Made by a program: the position numbers and the translations under genes
Origin: Mesostigma viride
Taxonomy: Eukaryota; Streptophyta; Mesostigmatophyceae; Mesostigmatales; Mesostigmataceae
DNA length: 64,000 nt
Direction of reading: 5' to 3'
NCBI GenBank assembly: GCA_009746045.1
Contig: RPFO01000312.1
Coordinates: 2,353,279 to 2,417,278 of the forward strand
Notes under the pieces: generated by a model
The model's database searches: none
What the model was told of the DNA's origin: nothing
What the model saw: the letters and a program-made list of their open reading frames with translations, nothing else
Part shown: piece by piece, positions 9,436 through 18,331 of the stretch
How the letters are laid out: every line of letters begins with the position of its first letter
Numbering within the stretch: the stretch's first letter is position 1

Positions 9436-9869
9436 GAAGCAACCAAAAACATGATTGCAATGAAAGTGCCCCTCCTGGCCTGGATAGAAAAACTAAAGAG
9501 GCCTGCATTGGCAGGATCACAACAACTTTGCAAGGACAGCAAAAAGGCAGCACTCACCGCATTCCTGCCGGCGCTGCCCGATGAAGTCCCAAGAGTAGTA
9601 GCCATGACAATGGACATCTGTGTCCAGGCAGAGAGATGGATTGGGTTGGTGGTGACAGTGTGAAGACTGGGTAAAGACTGTGAAGACTGGCTGTCCAGGG
9701 GAGGCTGTGTCTTGAATGTCTGAAGTGTCTTGGGTGGCCACTTAACATATTCCAGCCGCTTTCTTTCTTTGGCGCGCTTTTACCGCCGCTGGCGCCACAT
9801 AACCGAGGGTGTCCCACCCGATTACGCCGTTACGGCCGGGTGGCTGCCTCACCCCTCACTTGTGACACC

Positions 9870-10440
9870 ATTCTGTGGTCTGCCGGGTACCCAAAGCGAC
9901 ACTCTTTTTCCGCCGCTGTCGTCATTCGACTGACGGTACGCCGTCCGATTTGGTCTCAAGGCAGGGTAGAAAAATAATAAATCGATTAAAAAATGATCAA
10001 ATCTCAACTTGCAGATCCTGATGAAGATTTTGTAAACAAGTGCCAGATATTTGAGAGTTGCAGCAGGGAAGCAAAAGATTCAGGACTTTCGAATTTGGCC
10101 GGGCTGGCGCGCTTCCAGGGAATAACAGCCTGAATGACGAGGGCCCCACTCCTGACATCCGCCGGTTACCCGAAGCGACACCCTTATTCCGCCGCTTTCG
10201 TCGTTCGACTGACGGCACGCCGTCAGATTTTGCGTTCAGGGCCGGGTAGCAAATCATATATGGCAGACACTCACAAAGATTTTGGCCAGATGTCAGTGGA
10301 AAAGTGTCAGATATTTGTGAGTTACATGAGGGGAGCTCACTTCGAACTTGGCCGGACTGGCGCGCTTACCGGGAATAACAGCCGGGCTGACGGGGGCCAC
10401 TTGGAATTCCGCCAGGTGCGCGGAATTTATTGGGACAAGC
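9870..10440. repeat. Second repeat family, ~270-bp unit, two full and partial copies
   Basis: Blocks with gacggcacgccgtcagatt-type palindromes, ccgccgctttcgtcgttcga, gtgccagatatttgagag and ttggccgggctggcgcgctt recur with a period near 273 bp (for example 9881 and 10157; 10090 and 10345). It is non-coding. With the 122-bp array and the unmatched 9440-9870, it makes a roughly 1.9 kb gene-free stretch (8664-10560) in an otherwise dense viral island, possibly a replication or recombination region or a later insertion. Confidence 0.75.
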
Positions 10441-10609
10441 GGCCATCATCCGCAACTTCGCCGAGTCTGCGCTCTGAAAAACAAGAACAGCACAAGGGTT
10501 TGGCACAGGTAATGGGGCAATTGGAGGATGCATTTGGATTCTGTGACACTGGCCCTCCTCCATCCCGTGGAAGGACTGGGCATCCAATATCTTCGGGGCG
10601 GTGGGGGCC

Positions 10610-11274
10610 ATGGGGGAGGGGCTGGGGTCCGTGGGGGCTCTGCAGCACTTGCCTAAATGGGCGCAGGGGTTGGCGCTTGCCGGGGGGGTCTTGAACAAGG
10701 ACGGGGAGGACAGGATGAAGTTCATCCAGGAAAACGCGGGCCAATTCGCGTCTGTCGGAGGAAATGAGTTGGGCCTTTGGGACAGGACGAAGATCCAGGC
10801 AAACGACGCCGTGAACAGGGGCTCGGAATCGTTCCTGGGCAGGGCGGCAGGCACGATCACCAACGCGGTGGGAAACGCTGCCGGTGCCGTTGCGCAGGTC
10901 GCGGCCCCTATCGTGGCCCTCGGAACGGGTGCCGGCGTCCCCGCCACCGTCATGGCTGGTCTACAAGGCCTTGGAAGCCTGGCGAATTGGTGGCACCGGG
11001 GGAAGCAGTTCAAGGCGGGAGAGGCGCCGTCGGCGTGCGACCGGGCGTACTCGTGCTGCGTGGACGCCATGGACGCCTGCCACAACGCGCGGATGCAGAA
11101 GCTGGAGGCCTTCCTGAAGAAAAACAGGTCGCGGGTGTACACCTCCAAGGCCCCCTCCGGCGACCACGCCCTCCATCAGGATATGCTCTCCGTCTCCAGG
11201 CCCGTGTGTCGGCGCGGCGTGTGCTCCGTGCGCCTGGAGGCGGGGGCGGGGACTACTACACGCTGTGTGGTTAA
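10610..11274 (+). pseudogene. Gly/Ala-rich protein with Cys-rich tail, probably frameshifted near its end
   Basis: The first ATG is at 10610, but protein-like sequence (DWASNIFGAVGA) continues upstream in frame to about 10571 without an ATG, so the true start may be lost or shifted. The centre is a Gly/Ala/Val-rich segment (AVGNAAGAVAQVAAPIVALG) that could be membrane-active or amphipathic, followed by WWHRGK. Then comes a Cys cluster (CDRAYSCCVDAMDACHN). The frame runs on into the next gene; a one-base slip in the G runs at 11242-11250 would give a clean end at 11274 (GDYYTLCG). I do not recognise it. A small structural or membrane-penetrating virion protein is a guess. Confidence 0.5.
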
Positions 11275-11313
11275 ATCGCGCGCTTTATTTCCGCTGCCCA
11301 TGTGCAAAGGTGG

Positions 11314-11847
11314 ATGGAGTCCTCCCCGCGCCCCCTCACGCTCATGTGCTCCGAATGCAACATCGAGAAGCCTCGCGGGGGGTACAACAGCCGCAACTGG
11401 AGGCTCCTGGGCCCCTGCCAGCTCTGCCACCGTGCCGCCCGCGTCAGAGACCGGTCCACGGTCGAGGGATACTTCCGCTTCCACCTGGACAGGCTCGCCC
11501 ATTCTCCGAAGGGCGCGTCCGTCCAGCTCACCGTCCAGGATCTTGTGAAGATGTGGGAAGATCACAAGGGCCTGTGCGCGCTGACCGGGAGGCCCATGAC
11601 GCACGAGTACAACCCGACAGGGGGGAGGTACCCCGATTCGGCGACGGTGGATCTGATCGACTCAAACGACAGTTACCGCGCGGACAACGTACGGCTGGTC
11701 TGCTTCCAGGTCCACAGGATGAAGGGGGAGCTGCCGCTCTCCGATTTCGTAACCGTCTGCAGGAGTGTCGCAACCGCCGCCGGGCAGTTAGCGACGGCGA
11801 GCGCGGCGTCCCCCCCGCTCCGTGAGAGGTGGTCGGACATGGTATAA
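11314..11847 (+). CDS. HNH endonuclease-like protein
   Basis: 177 residues from ATG 11314 (an upstream GTG at 11302 is less likely). Two CxxC pairs at residues 12-15 and 35-38 form a zinc knuckle. The C-terminal half follows a pattern I know from giant-virus and phage HNH proteins: GLCALTGRPM, then TVDLIDSNDSYRADNVRLVC and a following HRMK. Here the catalytic region is the D-x-I-D / N-V-x-L-V-C block. It is the second HNH protein of the element and differs in architecture from the one at 5716. The AT-rich tttattt just upstream may be its promoter. Likely a nickase or homing-type nuclease. Confidence 0.7.
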   Translation: MESSPRPLTLMCSECNIEKPRGGYNSRNWRLLGPCQLCHRAARVRDRSTVEGYFRFHLDRLAHSPKGASVQLTVQDLVKMWEDHKGLCALTGRPMTHEYNPTGGRYPDSATVDLIDSNDSYRADNVRLVCFQVHRMKGELPLSDFVTVCRSVATAAGQLATASAASPPLRERWSDMV

Positions 11848-11961
11848 GTTCCCGAGCCCCCCCGGTTCGGGCAGGTTCTCACCACCCCCGCTGATCACCA
11901 GCGCCGCCTCTGTTGAGCGCCAAACGTCCGCAGCGTCCGCACTCCCTAGCGAATTCCAGTC

Positions 11962-12672
11962 ATGACGTCCACCATCGTCCTGTTCGAGGATTTCGACCCC
12001 TCCAAGATCGTATACCGGGACCCCAAGCGCACGGCCTCGGGAGGGCTGTCCGTGTACGTGAACTACATGAAGGATGGGAAGGAGGTGCCCATCCGCATCC
12101 AGACCCCGAGGATGCGCGCCCCGTTCGGGATAAGCCACTTCGAGGCCAAGACACCAGGCACCACCGCCCCGCCCAAGTACACGCTGGACCTGAGCATGGA
12201 TGGGCACTACGACCCCGCCAGCGACACGGGCATTTTTTACAAGAAGTGGGTGGACTTCGACGACCTGAACAAGGACACGTCCGTCGAGAAGAGCACCGCC
12301 TGGTTTGGCAAGAAACTGAGCCGCGAGTTCGTGGACGAGCTCTACACCTCCGCCATCAAGCCCTCCAAGAAGGAGCAGTACCCGCCAACCTTCAAGTGCT
12401 CGGTCCCCTTCCGCAACAACAAGTTCGATTGCCAGTTCTTCGACGAGGACAAGAAGCCCGTCACCGGGTTCGAGCTGGAGAAGGGAATGGAGGTGCAGAC
12501 CATCGTGGAGATATCGCGCCTGTGGTTCATGGGCAAGAAGTTCGGGTGCACGCCCGTCTTGAAGCTGGTGCAGTTTTTCCCCAGCAACAGGATGCCGCTA
12601 GGGTACTCCTTCATCGAGAAGGGCAGTGACGAGGAGATGTCCAACAACTCCGACGAGGAGCCCTCAAACTGA
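11962..12672 (+). CDS. Giant-virus SSB-like (DUF5871-type) protein
   Basis: 236 residues, ATG at 11962. The N-terminal half contains VPIRIQTPRMRAPFGIS and, after a gap, KYTLDLSMDG. The 'IQTP.M.APFGI ... KY.LDLS' signature is one I recall from conserved NCLDV proteins of the DUF5871 type, some discussed as ssDNA-binding (OB-fold, T7 gp2.5-like). The protein ends in an acidic tail (GSDEEMSNNSDEEPSN), which fits an SSB with an acidic C-terminus. If correct, it would coat single-stranded DNA during replication or recombination, consistent with nearby nucleases. The name rests on motif memory; an OB-fold prediction would test it. Confidence 0.6.
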   Translation: MTSTIVLFEDFDPSKIVYRDPKRTASGGLSVYVNYMKDGKEVPIRIQTPRMRAPFGISHFEAKTPGTTAPPKYTLDLSMDGHYDPASDTGIFYKKWVDFDDLNKDTSVEKSTAWFGKKLSREFVDELYTSAIKPSKKEQYPPTFKCSVPFRNNKFDCQFFDEDKKPVTGFELEKGMEVQTIVEISRLWFMGKKFGCTPVLKLVQFFPSNRMPLGYSFIEKGSDEEMSNNSDEEPSN

Positions 12673-12789
12673 GTGACTTTTGACCTGTAAACTATTCCTC
12701 TTACCGATTCAATAAACTCTAATTTGCGAATCCTACAATGAGTACCCAACGCAAATTAAATCGTAATGTTTAATTATCGAACCACATCC

Positions 12790-13020
12790 ATGGCGCACAA
12801 GGGGACGATGAACGATCCCATAGATTTGTCGTTAGACGACGAGGACATAGAAATCATAGCGGGGTGGCCGGCTGGCAAGTACCCCACGCGCGCCCCTCGA
12901 AGTGTGCAGAACAGCACGGCGAGGTTGGCGGGCGAGAAGGGCGTGGATGCCCTCAGGGCCAGCACGCTACATCTGGTGGACGCGTTGGAGCGGGAAATCG
13001 ACGCAGACCCGCATAAATAA
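12790..13020 (+). CDS. Small acidic protein with SUMO-interaction-like motif
   Basis: 76 residues from ATG 12790 (an upstream ATG at 12766 gives 84). The first part reads PIDLSLDDEDIEIIAG: an acidic run against a hydrophobic IEII core, the layout of SUMO-interacting motifs. The remainder is a short Arg/Ala helix region. The gene is flanked by AT-rich spacers (12673-12765 and 13021-13049), as expected for a real compact viral gene. No family recognised; the SIM reading is inference from pattern only. Confidence 0.45.
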   Translation: MAHKGTMNDPIDLSLDDEDIEIIAGWPAGKYPTRAPRSVQNSTARLAGEKGVDALRASTLHLVDALEREIDADPHK

Positions 13021-13036
13021 TCTCTGATGCATCTAG

Positions 13037-13049
13037 TATATCATCGACC
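13037..13049 (+). promoter_or_regulatory. Candidate viral promoter element
   Basis: tatatcat sits 6 bp before the ATG at 13050. Related AT-rich strings precede other genes: tatgatatacca before the TIR gene at 19895, tagtataacacg before the SNase ATG at 6445. The sample is small and the match is loose. Confidence 0.25.
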
Positions 13050-13696
13050 ATGTCTTCCGGATACTGCAATGCCATCGTGGACAGCAGCGAGGAGTACGTG
13101 GGCGTCCTGTCCCGCCCGGAGGTGTTCGACGGCATTTGCGGCGACGAGGCCTTCCAGAGCCTGCAGTCGGCCCTGAACGGCAACCTGGGCACGGCCTCCA
13201 GCATCATCCCCGCAAGCCAGTACGACCTCAAGTTCGGCATGGACACCCGCCAGAGGGAGTACCTCCTCAACCACGGCAGCACGTTCGAGGACCAGCTGGC
13301 CTTCGGCTCAGAGCGCCTGCCGGCCCCCGCGGACGTGGTCGGCGCCACCCTCGACGACTACAAGGTCGGCGTGGGCTACATCACCAGCAACAGCAAGGAT
13401 TTCCCCGTATCGGACATCCAGACGCTGCGGCCATACATCCCGGCGCCGGTGAGCACCGACAACTGGGGCTCCATCGGGTGGCCACCACGGGGGCCTTCGG
13501 CCAGCTCGTCACCAACAACACCACGCTGCTGGACCCGCGATTCTACTGGGTGTCCTCGGAGCCTACCGGGAACAGCATCTTCGGCTTCCCTGAGGTGGCG
13601 GACACCGCGGCGTTCGGCGTGTGGGGAGAGTCGGCAGCCCCGCAGTTGCAGAACATCTGGGGCGCACCCGGTGTCGTGTCCGTGGGCGGGCTGTAG
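13050..13696 (+). pseudogene. Uncharacterised viral protein, one frameshift
   Basis: ATG at 13050; the stop is at 13696 in the frame one base back. The first ~140 residues and the last ~70 both read as good protein (YITSNSKDFPVSDI before, FGQLVTNNTTLLDPRFYWVS after). The switch falls at the gggtgg at 13476-13480, where one extra G would restore a single ~215-residue product. The sequence is rich in Gly, Ser, Asn and aromatics and ends FGVWGES...GVVSVGGL, a composition often seen in viral structural proteins, but I recognise no family. It sits between the SIM-like ORF and the 160-residue helical protein, all on the + strand. Whether the break is real or an assembly indel is open. Confidence 0.55.
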
Positions 13697-13753
13697 AGTG
13701 CGTTCCCGGGAGGAACATTTTGTGTCTCATATTGCAACGACGGTCCCCTGCAA

Positions 13754-14236
13754 ATGAACGGCCACGACGCGGAACAGTGGAGGGCGGACATGAGGAGCAT
13801 GACCAGCGAGTACATCGAGATCGACAACGCCATCAAGGCCGCCTCCAAGGAGATGCTGCCCCTGAGGAAGCGCAAGAAGGCCCTGCAGCAAGACATACTG
13901 ACGGGCATGGTGGGCGCGGGGGTGGACGCATGCAACATCTCCGGCACCGCCGACCGACTGGTCGTGAAGAACCACAAGAAGAAGAGGGCGCTCAAGGTGG
14001 AGGACTACCACGACCGGCTCCTGCGCTTCTTCGAGGGGGACCGTGACAAGGTGCAGGGGTGTCTCAAGGTGCTGTTCGAGCCCGTCTACCTGGAGGACGT
14101 GGTGCTCCGTAGGGTGAAGAAGAGGCAGAGCCGCAAATCCAAGAAGGAGCAGCACGCGCAGGAGATGGAGGAAGAGGCGGCGGCCATGGACGAGGAGGGC
14201 GAGGGCGGCGAGGAAGAAGAGGAGGGGGAGGACTGA
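13754..14236 (+). CDS. Helical NCLDV-type protein (DUF5760-like) with acidic tail
   Basis: 160 residues, ATG at 13754. Residues 15-55 form a helix (EYIEIDNAIKAASKEMLPLR) followed by 'LRKRKKALQQDIL'. A central KNHKKKRALKVEDYHDRLLR and an end segment LEDVVLRRVKK follow. This 'helix, KTKKK..L....RL..FF, ..V..LRR' order resembles a conserved short giant-virus family (DUF5760, from memory). The tail is a long run of Glu, Asp and Gly. Function is unknown; the basic centre plus acidic tail suggests a DNA- or virion-associated role. Confidence 0.55.
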   Translation: MNGHDAEQWRADMRSMTSEYIEIDNAIKAASKEMLPLRKRKKALQQDILTGMVGAGVDACNISGTADRLVVKNHKKKRALKVEDYHDRLLRFFEGDRDKVQGCLKVLFEPVYLEDVVLRRVKKRQSRKSKKEQHAQEMEEEAAAMDEEGEGGEEEEEGED

Positions 14237-14240
14237 GCAC

Positions 14241-14423
14241 TCACCACTCCCGTCGCATGTCTCTGACAAAGTAGTCGATGCCGCTCGCCTCCCTGGGGAT
14301 GTCCAAGTAGCTTCCGTACGCGTTGATCCACTCGCCGGACCAGGGCAGCGAGACTATATCGTTGTGGAAGGGGTGCCAGAAGGCCTCTGTGTTCCACCCT
14401 CGCCCCGTGCAGGACCCGGACAT
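14241..14423 (-). other. Possible small or truncated ORF
   Basis: A 60-codon ORF, ATG at 14423, ends 5 bp after the stop of the convergent gene at 13754-14236. It is aromatic-rich and protein-like (WHPFHNDIVSLPWSGEWINA). It overlaps the start of the RING gene by 2 bp in divergent orientation. It could be a real small gene, the C-terminal remnant of a larger one, or chance. Confidence 0.3.
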
Positions 14424-15300
14424 GGACGCGATGGACTCGGGCACAGTGGAAAGAACCGTGTCGGTGGACGTGGCGGACCTGGCGTGTGTCATCTGCATGA
14501 ACGCGGTGTACGACCCGGTTGTGATCGAGTGCCAGACGAGGGTGGAGGGGCGTAAATGCGAGTCGCTGATTTGCCGTGAGCCCTGCATGAAACTGCTGAT
14601 CGAGAAGCAGAGGAGCCGCCCGGGCGTGGCGTCGGCGGTTTCTGGAAAGTGCATCATCTGCCGCAAACCGTGGCAGAGGTATCAGACCAGGCCCATGGTG
14701 ACCCTTCACAACATAACCGCCAACCTTCGCAGGACCTGTCCGAACGCCGCGAACGGCTGCGACTTCACGGGGCTGCATCCCGAGATCCGCAACCACGCCC
14801 GCGAGTGCGCCTACGTCCGCGTGGAGTGCCCCAACCGCTCGTTCGGCTGCGAGAAGGTGATCCTCCGCAGAAACCTGGACGAGCACCGCAGGGACTGCGA
14901 GTTCTTCCCCTGCAAATTCTCGCTGAACGGCGACGGCTGCGTCCACACGGGACTCTTCGCGTGGATCCAGGAGCACGAGCGGACGTGCGAGTACAGTTCC
15001 GAGCCCTGTGTGTCCGTGATCCAGCAGGCCAGGAGGAGGTACGGAGCCTGGAGATCATGCAACGAGAACAACCTGCTGCGATGGGACTTGTGCAGGCGCG
15101 GGGAGCCGTACGACGAGGCGACGTGTCCGTGTCACTCCCGTAACGCCGACGACGCGCGAACCGTCACCTACACGGCGACGGAGACCGCGCCCGTGGATAT
15201 GAGCCGCGACGACCAGGAAGTCACCTCCAACGACTGGTTCGGACCCAACCCGCCCCGTTTTGCCAGGGGGGCCGCCGAGGACGCTAGTGCCGAATCATGA
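14422..15300 (+). CDS. RING finger / TRAF-type zinc finger protein (E3 ubiquitin ligase-like)
   Basis: 292 residues from ATG 14422; a longer reading from TTG 14323 is unlikely. An N-terminal RING-like domain has CVIC at 22-25, Cys at 37, 46, 51 and 55, and CIIC at 77-80, with an expanded first loop. TRAF-type CCHC fingers follow at ~100-200: CPNAANGCDFTG..H..H..C, then CPNRSFGCEKV..R..L..H..C, then CKFSLNGDGC. This order is that of TRAF/SIAH-like E3 ligases, which bind E2 enzymes through RING and substrates through the fingers. There is no MATH domain; the C-terminal ~70 residues are unmatched and acidic. The stop overlaps the start of the next gene (ATGA), implying coupled expression. Viruses use such proteins to redirect host ubiquitination. 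Confidence 0.8.
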   Translation: MDAMDSGTVERTVSVDVADLACVICMNAVYDPVVIECQTRVEGRKCESLICREPCMKLLIEKQRSRPGVASAVSGKCIICRKPWQRYQTRPMVTLHNITANLRRTCPNAANGCDFTGLHPEIRNHARECAYVRVECPNRSFGCEKVILRRNLDEHRRDCEFFPCKFSLNGDGCVHTGLFAWIQEHERTCEYSSEPCVSVIQQARRRYGAWRSCNENNLLRWDLCRRGEPYDEATCPCHSRNADDARTVTYTATETAPVDMSRDDQEVTSNDWFGPNPPRFARGAAEDASAES

Positions 15301-16334
15301 CCGACGACCCGCTGCCCTGGTCGCTGGTCGCGGACCACCTGGACGCGAGCGACCTGGAGAGGCTGCGGTTCGCCATGAAGGGGGACGCGGACTACCGTGC
15401 TGCACTGAAGGGGCTGGAGGGCGACTTGGATGCCAAGAGCCTGAGTCTCCGTGCCCGCCTGGCGCCCTTGTACAGTTCGGTCGTCGCTTCATCGCACGAC
15501 GCGAACCGGTTCATACAGGCCTTCAGGGCCATGAGAAACGTCGTGATGGAGTACGGGGGGAGCGCGCACGAGGACAGGGTCATCTCTTTCGTGCACGCCA
15601 TGAAGCCCGCGGCCATAACCCCCGAGGGGTGGACAAAGGACCACACGCTCGCGGTGGAAATGCTATTCCCGATCGCTCAATTCGACACGAGGTCCTGGGA
15701 GTGGTACGACCACCTGACGCGGGCGGTGCTGATGCTCATCCATGGCGACTCCGCCAGCAAGAACCACCCCACGATGAGGGCCTACTGGCTCTTCGGCAAC
15801 GCGTTCGGGATTGAGAACGCCGTCACATTCCTGACCCTCACGTTGATCCTCTTCCGGGACTTTGCCTACGATAAGCAAAACTTGCGCCTGTTCCTGCATC
15901 TGTACAAGAGAGCCGCGGACCGGAGGGGGGACGCCATCCGCTTCTGGTTTGCGGAGACAAACGCGACCTACATCAACCCGCGCGTACGGGGATCCCACCA
16001 CGAGCTCATGCCAGCCATGATGCCGACCGGGTTGCGATTCCCCCAGATCACTCGTGCCGCGAGGGGGGACTACTCGTGCAGGAGGACCGGGATGGGTCCT
16101 ATTGACGCCTGGGTGGATGAGAGGGTGGAACACTTCCGCTGCCTGGCAGACATCTACAAGAGGCGGCTGGAGCGTGCTTTTCAGATGATGAAAAACGAGA
16201 ACGCCGGCAAGCTGGCATTTTGCTCCCTGAAGTGGAGCAATATAGCCTGGCCCGCGTGTGCCTCGTACGCCAACCACGAGTGGATCGTGCGCCTGTTCAA
16301 CGAGCCCAGCCTGCACATTCGTAGCGATATATAA
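15297..16334 (+). CDS. Uncharacterised 345-residue protein with F-box-like N-terminus
   Basis: ATG at 15297, overlapping the RING gene stop by 4 bp. Residues ~5-30 (PLPWSLVADHLDASDLERLR) follow the F-box pattern LP..L...L...DL..LR. The rest is alpha-helical, without obvious repeats; a hydrophobic stretch near 175-190 (NAVTFLTLTLILFRDFAY) could be a buried helix. No family recognised beyond the weak F-box. F-box proteins bring substrates to SCF ubiquitin ligases, so pairing with an overlapping RING/TRAF gene would make functional sense, but this is inference from one short motif. Confidence 0.6.
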   Translation: MTDDPLPWSLVADHLDASDLERLRFAMKGDADYRAALKGLEGDLDAKSLSLRARLAPLYSSVVASSHDANRFIQAFRAMRNVVMEYGGSAHEDRVISFVHAMKPAAITPEGWTKDHTLAVEMLFPIAQFDTRSWEWYDHLTRAVLMLIHGDSASKNHPTMRAYWLFGNAFGIENAVTFLTLTLILFRDFAYDKQNLRLFLHLYKRAADRRGDAIRFWFAETNATYINPRVRGSHHELMPAMMPTGLRFPQITRAARGDYSCRRTGMGPIDAWVDERVEHFRCLADIYKRRLERAFQMMKNENAGKLAFCSLKWSNIAWPACASYANHEWIVRLFNEPSLHIRSDI

Positions 16335-16536
16335 TTCTGCGTGCTTTCCTATATGGTAGATGGGTGCCTGCGTCTCGCGAGATAAGAGGGTACTTCCGCG
16401 TAACGATACGCTGAGACCGCTAGACATGGCGTTGATGATACAGGGGAAAACGAGATCGCCGATTTGTGCAAAGTGCTTGATTAAACCAATTTGTCATTCC
16501 AAAATTAATAAATGCACTCATTAAAGACAAACAGAC

Positions 16537-16761
16537 ATGGACACCATCGCCTGGTTGAGATCCGCACGTATGTCTGGGATCGCCTTATTCGACGTCCTCG
16601 CCACCCTAGCGGTGGCCGCGGGGTACAGCGCCTACAAACGAAGGGCCGTGAACCTGCGCGACATGGCCGTCAAGTTCCTACTGCTACTCCTCGTCGGGGA
16701 GCTGCTCCATCTGCTCCTGGAGGTGGACACCCGCGTCACTCGATACCTCACTCGCCCATGA
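16537..16761 (+). CDS. Small two-helix membrane protein
   Basis: 74 residues, ATG at 16537. Two hydrophobic segments flank a basic loop: IALFDVLATLAVAAGYSAY, then KRR and MAVKFLLLLLVGELLHLLL. It ends VDTRVTRYL. The 'LFD.L.T ... Y ... H.L..V.T..T..L' layout resembles short membrane proteins I recall from algal giant viruses, probably in the virion inner membrane. The AT-rich leader (16480-16530) supports a real gene. Its end overlaps the convergent gene at 16748 by 14 bp. Confidence 0.65.
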   Translation: MDTIAWLRSARMSGIALFDVLATLAVAAGYSAYKRRAVNLRDMAVKFLLLLLVGELLHLLLEVDTRVTRYLTRP

Positions 16762-17362
16762 CCGCGTCGAGCCCGTAGCGCCTGCCGCAGTTGCCGCCGA
16801 ACCCGTGGAACACGTCGTAGATGTACGTCAACGTGCGTAGGCAGAACACGCAGCAGTTGCTCCTCATCCAGCTGTGGAGGCACTCGCGCGGGTTGGCGGC
16901 CATGCGCTCCATCTGTTTCTCCATGCCCGACGTCCACCCCGCCGTCTTGTACACCGTGCCATCCTTCATCGCCACCAGGATGGTCTGGGTGTACCGCCAT
17001 CGCTTGAAGTCGTACTTGAACCCCCACATGTTTCCCAAGCTGTCGAGAGAGAACAAGATGACCAGAGGGCCGAGATGCGAGCTTGCATCCTCCATCAGCC
17101 GAGCGGGCATGTACACGCAGCCGTACCCCACAGGGGCGATCACACGCCTGTTGGCGCGAAACCCCGCGTTCAGAATGGTGGCGAGCTGGTTGGCGCCCTG
17201 GCACGCGAGGGGAGGGGGGGAGCAGCCCAGCTGCGTGGGGAGGGTGAGGGTGTGGGTACTCCCCTTGGAGCCAAAGAGGGTGAATGCGACCTCGTTGGCG
17301 CCCGGGCCGCAAGGAAACATCCACTCCAGGACACTCTTCAGCTCCAGAAAGGCCTTCTCCAC
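16748..17362 (-). CDS. Uncharacterised viral protein, start uncertain
   Basis: About 190-204 residues. The frame is open back to about 17461 and reads as protein (LAERKTPTSFLVNDRRFIRV) without an ATG; the candidates are a GTG at 17362 and the first ATG at 17320. The protein has scattered Cys, including CCVFC near the C-terminus and FGGNCGRRYG. It contains a segment resembling a beta-rich enzyme core (LVILFSLDSLGNMWGFKYDF). No family recognised. It is convergent with the membrane protein gene and divergent from 17442; the missing ATG may reflect an upstream indel. Confidence 0.5.
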   Translation of the reverse strand: MEKAFLELKSVLEWMFPCGPGANEVAFTLFGSKGSTHTLTLPTQLGCSPPPLACQGANQLATILNAGFRANRRVIAPVGYGCVYMPARLMEDASSHLGPLVILFSLDSLGNMWGFKYDFKRWRYTQTILVAMKDGTVYKTAGWTSGMEKQMERMAANPRECLHSWMRSNCCVFCLRTLTYIYDVFHGFGGNCGRRYGLDAVMGE

Positions 17363-17441
17363 GCGGATGAATCTCCTGTCGTTGACCAGGAAAGAGGTGG
17401 GGGTCTTCCTCTCAGCCAGTGTCCCCTGGAGAGCCAGTGTG

Positions 17442-18277
17442 ATGACCGCGTTCCTGGACTACAGGGAGGTCAAGGGCTTCCTGCTCAGGAGGCCGTTTTT
17501 CGACATCGTAGTCCTGGACCCGGCCATCTTCCTCAAGAACGGCGAGTTCAAGGCCGGTTCGGCTACGCGGTTCTCGCCACCGTGATCCATCTCGACAGGT
17601 GGAAGGTCGAGTACAAGTGCACCCTCTTCGCGGTCATGCGGAGACAGGGGTACTTGGGGCACTACCCCGGGTCTCGCGCGACAAGGACCAACCGCTGCAT
17701 GGAGCTGGCGCGGCAGTGGATCTTTGCCTCCCGGGGCCGCGTCGAGATCAGGGGCGCACGGAACGTCGTGTTGGGCAGCGGCGACAAGGGGTCCCTGGAG
17801 GACCAGATGCACGGGTTGGCGAACGGGCATGGCAAGATCCGGTTCTTCTTCCCGGAGTCCACCAGCCTCTTCACCACGTCCGATATGATATCGGAGCTGC
17901 TCGAGGATCGGCTGGCGGAGGGCACGAGGTGCAAGCTGGTGCTGTATAAGACGGCCAACCAACCCAGGCCTTTCATGGAGAAGTGCGAGAAGATCTTCAG
18001 CAGCATCGTGCTCGTCGGGTTCACGGATGTCGATCTGCACCACCCCTCGACCAAGGTCGCACTCATCCCGGTGGGGGAGCGCCCCTCCAAGGTTACGGTA
18101 TACCTCGGGGGAGAAGCGGGCTCCGTTTTCACCATCTACTACTGCGGGTACGAGGTCCTGCGCAACACCCTCAGCAGGAGGGGCAAGGAGGCCTTCAACA
18201 TGGTGCCGATCAACAAGGCCATCGCGGGGGATTGGGGGGCACACTTCCCCCTCATCCTCAAGTACTGGTTTGTGTAG
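17442..18277 (+). pseudogene. Uncharacterised viral protein, one frameshift
   Basis: ATG at 17442. The first ~38 residues (YREVKGFLLRRPFFDIVVLD) are in one frame. The remaining ~235 run in the frame one base back, to a stop at 18277. A missing G at the gg of 17556-17557 explains the switch. The C-terminal part is a well-formed globular sequence (RFFFPESTSLFTTSDMISEL; EKIFSSIVLVGFTDVDLHHP) with no family I recognise. Continuous coding quality on both sides argues for one gene of about 277 residues broken by a single base, real or artefactual. Confidence 0.55.
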
Positions 18278-18331
18278 AGGACCATCCAGCTGCGTGTCGT
18301 CAACGACCACGAGTCTGTAAAAGACAGATGT

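Noticed and set aside
9400-9663. 87-codon ORF between repeat arrays in the viral element
   Set aside because: Starts inside the tandem repeat, no family features, no neighbouring promoter; treated as chance.
13476-17560. Programmed -1 ribosomal frameshifting in the two split viral genes
   Set aside because: No X-XXY-YYZ slippery heptamer or evident downstream stem at the switch points; a missing base is simpler.
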